Below are positions 32,526-36,305 of a stretch of DNA of 36,305 nucleotides, piece by piece. Position 1 is the stretch's first letter, and every line of letters begins with the position of its first letter. The stretch lies in assembly GCA_001768975.1 (NCBI GenBank), contig MEND01000050.1:1-36305 (forward strand). Reading direction: 5' to 3'. Origin of the DNA: Bacteroidetes bacterium GWA2_31_9 (GTDB lineage Bacteria; Bacteroidota; Bacteroidia; Bacteroidales; GWF2-33-38). Under the pieces are notes generated by a model. It was given only the letters and a program-made list of their open reading frames with translations, was not told where the DNA came from and ran no database searches. Position numbers and translations under genes: made by a program.

Positions 32526-33410
32526 TTAGCGACAGAGTGTTTTGTTTATATTTTTAGTGTTTTGATTTTGAAGATGTTGAAGCTCAATCATTCTTTGGTT
32601 TATTAATTTATTTTCGTGTGATTCAAGCTCCATCAATTTTTCCTTATCAATACCGATAGTGCCAAACCGAAATTTTTTACCTCCGTATATCACACCTTTT
32701 GTTTTTCCTCTATAGCTGTACAGCTCAATATCAGCCTGTTGGAGTATCAAATCAAAAAATTCAGCCTCATTGGTGGATTGCCTGAATAAATCCATAATTC
32801 TGGCTGTAATGATTTCCTTGTTTGTTGGTTTATCTGTATGGGCTTTAAGTTGATATTCGTTTTCCTTCCTGCGGTTTTTGTCTTTATCTATAGCGTTTTG
32901 TTTGTGTTTTTCAGGTTTGTTGAGGTAAACAACAGAATCTTTAAGCTCAGGATACTGTTCCAGTTGGTATTGCTCAATGTTTCGCCGTACTCGTTCATAT
33001 TCTTTGTTATTCATATTAAGAACCTTTCCGCTACGATATTCATTTGCACTAATACATATGTGCATGTGTATATGTTCTTTATCAAAGTGAGGTTTAGCAT
33101 AGCAAATAGCATTTTCAGCACGAAGCGAAATGTATTTTCTAGTAATATCTTCTAGTACATCAGAGGAAAGAAAAGGAGTACTTTCTTTGGCGAAAGAAAG
33201 AATTTCATGGTAGAAGATAACGGAACCTTTTCGTAATTTACGGTATTTGGAATTTTCATTTAAAGCACGGATAGTACCATCGTAGCTTGGATTGGGGACA
33301 TTGTGATATATAGTGATTGTATTTTCATCACTTTGTTCCATCCCATTGTTAATGTACGTAATAAGCTTCTTTGCAAGAAATGACTTCCAAGAGAGTTTTT
33401 TAATTATCAT
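32526..33410 (-). CDS. mobB: Relaxase (MobB/MobA-type mobilization nuclease)
   Basis: The 294-residue protein has the relaxase histidine triad in H108-x-D110-x2-H113-x-H115-x-H117 (KPHFDKEHIHMHICIS), the metal site of MOBP-type relaxases. Upstream are EILSFAKEST and VLEDITRKYISLRAENAICYAKPHFD. A tyrosine in the N-terminal part would form the bond to the nicked strand. The C-terminal part is mostly helical, with the tail ELQHLQNQNTKNINKTLCR. It overlaps mobC by 11 nt and is the first of a coupled set. It would nick the origin of transfer just upstream of mobC. The protein is short for a full relaxase-primase, as in Bacteroides mobilizable elements. Confidence 0.93.
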   Translation of the reverse strand: MIIKKLSWKSFLAKKLITYINNGMEQSDENTITIYHNVPNPSYDGTIRALNENSKYRKLRKGSVIFYHEILSFAKESTPFLSSDVLEDITRKYISLRAENAICYAKPHFDKEHIHMHICISANEYRSGKVLNMNNKEYERVRRNIEQYQLEQYPELKDSVVYLNKPEKHKQNAIDKDKNRRKENEYQLKAHTDKPTNKEIITARIMDLFRQSTNEAEFFDLILQQADIELYSYRGKTKGVIYGGKKFRFGTIGIDKEKLMELESHENKLINQRMIELQHLQNQNTKNINKTLCR

Positions 33411-33891
33411 TTTTATGCTCTTTATCGGGGTTTAATAATGGCGGATTGGTCATTGCATTTATAATGATTTGTTCTAATTCTTCAAGATAGCTGTAAAGCG
33501 ATTTTTCATCATTAAGTGAGAGGTTTTTAAAACTATTTACCCTATATGCTATCTGGTTGATATTGTTGCCAATACGTCGAATGCTAATTAAAAGCTGGTG
33601 CAACATATTTTCATCAGGAAGCATAAATTTTTGATTTATATAACCCGAAATACACAATTTTAGGAATGATGGGGTTGGGTTATGTTTATTTTGTTTGGCA
33701 AATTGAGCGATTGCCTGAAATTCATCCCTGCTGAAAATAATCTCCCTGCGAATTCTGTTGGACAAATAGCTGGCTTTGTATGATTTCAAATATTCTTTTC
33801 GATAACCGGATTTCATTTCTTCCAGTTCATCAAGATTGCAGTTTTCAATTGCTCCTGTATCGAAAAGATATTTTTTCAAACTATTTTTCAT
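33400..33891 (-). CDS. mobC: MobC-like relaxosome accessory protein
   Basis: The 163-residue protein has a MobC-type end: FSRDEFQAIAQFAKQN, then the signature HQLLISIRRIGNNINQIAYRVN (98-119). These helices bind DNA near the nick and help the relaxase melt it. The N-terminal 50 residues are helical and basic (RIRRE). Its stop overlaps the relaxase start by 11 nt, and a structured candidate oriT lies immediately upstream of its ATG. This is the canonical order oriT-mobC-relaxase. Confidence 0.9.
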   Translation of the reverse strand: MKNSLKKYLFDTGAIENCNLDELEEMKSGYRKEYLKSYKASYLSNRIRREIIFSRDEFQAIAQFAKQNKHNPTPSFLKLCISGYINQKFMLPDENMLHQLLISIRRIGNNINQIAYRVNSFKNLSLNDEKSLYSYLEELEQIIINAMTNPPLLNPDKEHKNDN

Positions 33892-33911
33892 ATGAGTTTT
33901 TTTTCGGGGTT

Positions 33912-34045
33912 CTCAGGGGTATCCCCTGAGCAAGTTGCTGAAAGCAAGTAAGTTGATGTGGGATTTATTCCACAGAAACTTACGTACTTGCATAGCAACG
34001 AAGGTGCTATCTGTGGGCAGACTAATTGCACAACACCAGAGCTAA
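33912..34045. other. Candidate origin of transfer (oriT)
   Basis: Upstream of mobC lie a perfect hairpin CTCAGGGG-TAT-CCCCTGAG (33912-33930) and a large nested inverted repeat (33934-33999). In the latter GTTGCT, GCAAGT and AAGTT pair with AACTT, ACTTGC and AGCAAC, with an inner stem TGTGG/CCACA (33957-33961, 33970-33974). A third, weaker repeat (GTGC...GCAC) follows to about 34045. Dense structure directly before a relaxosome gene is the usual form of oriT. The nick position is not identifiable. Confidence 0.65.
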
Positions 34046-34173
34046 AAGACATCAAAAATCTGCTGGAACTTTTAACCAGAAGTATTTTGAACAAATTATA
34101 TTTTAAATCCAAAGTCTCTCGCATTATATCATAAATTGACAAAAAAGTATAGTGCAATTATAGAAGGCATATT

Positions 34174-34449
34174 TTACTGGTCGTTATTTTCAAAAAAAGA
34201 AATAACATCATCGTATCTGTAGAACCATATTCCACAAATTTTTTTGCATGGTAACTTTCCGGAAATTCTAAATTTTTGCAAAGTGTTTGGAGATATATTA
34301 AGCATTGCTCTTAGGTCTTTACTGCGAAGCCATTTTTTACTGCCATGATTGCTATATCCTGTAATTTTCTTAAACTCAATAAGTAATTCCTTAATTAAAT
34401 CCTGCTTGAATCTTAAAAGATCGTCTTGGGTAACTATTTCAACTGGCAT
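34174..34449 (-). CDS. Excisionase-like helix-turn-helix protein
   Basis: The 91-residue protein has an amphipathic N-terminal helix (DLLRFKQDLIKELLIEFKKI), then a MerR-like winged HTH: KKWLRSKDLRAMLNISPNTLQKFRISGKLPCKKICGIWFYRYDDVISFFE. This is the HTH_17/excisionase type common upstream of mobilization modules in Bacteroidota elements. It is expected to bind DNA at the element's ends or oriT, to control excision or transfer. It is 11 bp after the lipoprotein gene and 282 bp before mobC, in the same direction. The gap is filled by the oriT candidate. Confidence 0.88.
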   Translation of the reverse strand: MPVEIVTQDDLLRFKQDLIKELLIEFKKITGYSNHGSKKWLRSKDLRAMLNISPNTLQKFRISGKLPCKKICGIWFYRYDDVISFFENNDQ

Positions 34450-34460
34450 AGCTATTTGTT

Positions 34461-35258
34461 TTAATTTTGCTTGTATGTTGCTCCGAATTTTTCGAAAATG
34501 GTTTTCCAGTAATATTCCATTCTCGAAACAGATTTATCGTCATCTAATGCTTCTCGGGGAATGAAAACATTAACCTCTAATCCGGCAAAACATCTGGTGT
34601 CCTTCAATTCAGGCCACATTTGCATTATTAGTTTACAATCCTGTTTAGCTATTTCAATAGCATCAGGATTGCTCTCAGGCATTTTTTTGTAAAAATTTAC
34701 AGTATTAGGCATACATTCTAACATGTCTGAAACATAGTAAACATGTTTTACCGTGCTTGAATCTGTTTCACTGAAAAACTTATGGCAAACATGTAATGAA
34801 CCCCATATATCTGACCCATTTGTTGTTTGGTTCTCTTTATTGGCAGGAAGTTCCAATGCTGTTAGCAGGACTTTGGAAATAAGCTGTTTTTCCATTTCCA
34901 GATTATTTTGTAATTGACGTTTAGCTCTTTCCTTATCTTCAGGATTAAGTTGACTGAAATTAGAAGGAAGTGTTGAACTTATTTTAAACGATTGGTATAA
35001 ATCGCAACTACTTGTATTTTCATGAATAAAATATATTGCCAACTTATCATTACACATATTTAGATTTTCGGATACAACATTGATGAGTTTGTTACGAAGA
35101 TTATTAAGTGATTTTGCGGTAAAATGGGGACTGTCAGATTTGTCCAAAAAAATGATGACAGCCTTGTTTCTCATTAATGTCTGTGTTTCGGTTGTTTCCT
35201 CTGTACAACTTTGTACAAAAAGAACAAATACTAAAAAAGTAATTTTAAAATTTTTCAT
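34461..35258 (-). CDS. Lipoprotein with a VWA-like (MIDAS) domain
   Basis: The 265 residues begin with a lipoprotein signal (FVQSC, lipidated C18). The next segment is AVIIFLDKSDSPHF, with D39-x-S41-x-S43 as a MIDAS-type metal motif of von Willebrand A domains. A later strand YYVSDMLECMP could supply the distal Asp. The remaining part is helical (ERAKRQLQNNLEMEKQLISKVLLTALELP). It therefore looks like a divergent VWA domain in the periplasm or on the outer face of a membrane. It lies between a four-helix membrane protein and the HTH gene, in one direction. An envelope component of the element's transfer module is a possible role. Confidence 0.7.
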   Translation of the reverse strand: MKNFKITFLVFVLFVQSCTEETTETQTLMRNKAVIIFLDKSDSPHFTAKSLNNLRNKLINVVSENLNMCNDKLAIYFIHENTSSCDLYQSFKISSTLPSNFSQLNPEDKERAKRQLQNNLEMEKQLISKVLLTALELPANKENQTTNGSDIWGSLHVCHKFFSETDSSTVKHVYYVSDMLECMPNTVNFYKKMPESNPDAIEIAKQDCKLIMQMWPELKDTRCFAGLEVNVFIPREALDDDKSVSRMEYYWKTIFEKFGATYKQN

Positions 35259-35281
35259 AATTATTTCTCCTGATTTTTAGT

Positions 35282-36304
35282 TTAACAATTTTCATTATAA
35301 AGCTTTAATAAAAAGTCTTGTTTTTCGTATGTAAAACCCGAGTTTCCGGCTTGTTGACCCAAATGATAATAAATGTCCGTCAGTGCTTTTGCCCTTTCTG
35401 AAAGATGAATTGTCCTTTCTTTAAGCAGTTTATTGTAATCGTCAAAAAGGCTGGTAATTTTCTCGCAAATCTCTGTCTCATGCTTAATTCTTCCGGTCAA
35501 TTTTGATAAAGTATTACGAGCCGAAATTATGCGACTTCGCAGATTAAGTACTTTATATTGTACATTTGCAATACCAAAGCAAATCCCAGATAATAGGGCG
35601 ATTAGTACTCCCGATAAAATAAATGTCCATTTGACAACATCTTTTCTTAAATATTTAACTTTTAATTCTTCCAGTGAATTGATTTTCGGGTCATAAGCGT
35701 GTAATAAAGCCAATTCTTTTGAACTTCCAGACTCTTTAATGCTATTGAGGATTTCTTCATCAGCACCCATATTGCGTTGGAAGGCAAGTTGGGAATTAGT
35801 ATTATCACGGACTTGATATACGTACTCCTCAATTTTCTTTGTTACAAATGATTCATAACGCAAGCCTCCGAACGTTCCTATACCTGCAAACGTAATAACA
35901 ACACAAGCTAAAATAGTAATGATGAATCTTACAATTTTGGTATGCTGGATATAAAAAATCTCTACTAACCTTTCATAAACTATTTTTATAATCACTGCAA
36001 ACAATGTAATTCCAATTGAAAACATAATAGCTTCCATTTTTGCTCCAATACCTACACCTATTCCGAGGTCATTAACAATTAAAGTATGTGTAATTGAAAA
36101 TTCTGCTGTCATACCCAATAAAGCCAGTAACATGAATTGTCCGAATATTTTCCATGAATAACCTTGCTGGCGACAAATGTCTCTTTCTGGGATGGAATAC
36201 TGGGTATCAGGAATACTAAAATCATTATCTTGTTGGTGGGCTTGCCCATTTCCATTAAGCCTGTGGCTTGTCAGGGCTTGTTTTGTGATATTTTCTTTTT
36301 CCAT
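35282..36304 (-). CDS. Membrane protein of the element, four transmembrane helices
   Basis: The 340-residue protein starts at the ATG at the window edge. It has a polar 50-residue N-terminus, then hydrophobic segments at about 51-73, 85-110, 121-146 and 224-248, with a coiled-coil-like stretch (about 160-215) between the third and fourth. After the last helix comes a long charged helix (about 255-320; NTLSKLTGRIKHETEICEKITSLF). The topology resembles element-borne transfer membrane proteins, but I recognise no family. The gene ends 23 bp before the VWA-like lipoprotein gene on the same strand. Confidence 0.7.
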   Translation of the reverse strand: MEKENITKQALTSHRLNGNGQAHQQDNDFSIPDTQYSIPERDICRQQGYSWKIFGQFMLLALLGMTAEFSITHTLIVNDLGIGVGIGAKMEAIMFSIGITLFAVIIKIVYERLVEIFYIQHTKIVRFIITILACVVITFAGIGTFGGLRYESFVTKKIEEYVYQVRDNTNSQLAFQRNMGADEEILNSIKESGSSKELALLHAYDPKINSLEELKVKYLRKDVVKWTFILSGVLIALLSGICFGIANVQYKVLNLRSRIISARNTLSKLTGRIKHETEICEKITSLFDDYNKLLKERTIHLSERAKALTDIYYHLGQQAGNSGFTYEKQDFLLKLYNENC

Positions 36305-36305
36305 A

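Noticed and set aside
33888..34157. An 89-codon minus-strand frame from a TTG to the start of mobC
   Set aside because: It runs through all the palindromes of the candidate oriT, has a TTG start, an unlikely composition and no recognisable motif.

Overview
The window is AT-rich DNA from a member of the Bacteroidota. The evidence is several promoters of the Bacteroidota form (TTTG, about 19 nt, TAnnTTTG), few Shine-Dalgarno sites, a Bacteroides-type mobilization module (MobC, relaxase, TraG coupling protein, excisionase-like HTH protein), and a TPR-SpoIIE phosphatase of a kind common in this phylum. Almost everything is accessory: toxin-antitoxin pairs, a restriction subunit, two tyrosine recombinases, defence-type proteins and a mobilization region.

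Layout. (1) 1-4.3 kb: a HigBA-type pair cut by the window edge, an orphan type I restriction subunit HsdR, and a HicBA-type pair. (2) 4.27-4.33 kb: a detached 21-nt 3' end of what is probably tmRNA (ssrA), followed in its own direction by a terminator. This looks like the displaced attachment site of an element that lies to the right. (3) 4.5-9.8 kb: a membrane pentapeptide-repeat protein, an ADP-ribosyltransferase-fold protein and a TPR/SpoIIE phosphatase, all on the minus strand. (4) 9.9-12.8 kb: an XRE regulator, two convergent tyrosine recombinases overlapping by 8 bp, a highly structured 230-bp non-coding stretch and tRNA-Lys(CUU). (5) 12.9-20.3 kb: an unknown small protein, an HNH nuclease, a 1580-residue Avs4-like STAND NTPase with an Mrr-like nuclease head, and a TIR-like protein; this is a defence island. 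(6) 20.4-20.8 kb: a decayed copy of the gene found intact at 29.25-29.58 kb, plus another coding remnant. (7) 21.0-26.9 kb: a tightly packed five-gene operon that I do not recognise as any described system. (8) 26.9-27.9 kb: non-coding DNA with large hairpins. (9) 27.9-36.3 kb: a lipoprotein, a D12-class adenine methyltransferase, a small protein, and a mobilization region with a candidate oriT, running off the right edge.

The main candidate for a new system is the operon at 21029-26923. Its first two genes together rebuild a rifampin-phosphotransferase/PEP-synthase-like enzyme. The ATP-grasp half is one protein; the substrate and phospho-histidine half is fused to a degenerate PAP2-like membrane domain that lost its catalytic PSGH histidine. 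They are followed by a B12-binding radical SAM enzyme, a receiver-like protein with a hydrophobic hairpin inserted after its phospho-acceptor Asp, and a potassium-channel-like protein with a TLGFGD filter. Overlapping or near-overlapping genes imply joint function. I infer a membrane phosphotransfer system with an ion channel as output; defence and lipid modification are both possible.

A second unexpected signal is a shared C-terminal tail (ELxxLQ, then Lys/Asn-rich, mostly ending in Arg) on four consecutive proteins of the mobilization operon, including the relaxase. It could be a secretion or coupling-protein docking tag. All functional statements rest on motif recognition by eye, without database searches.
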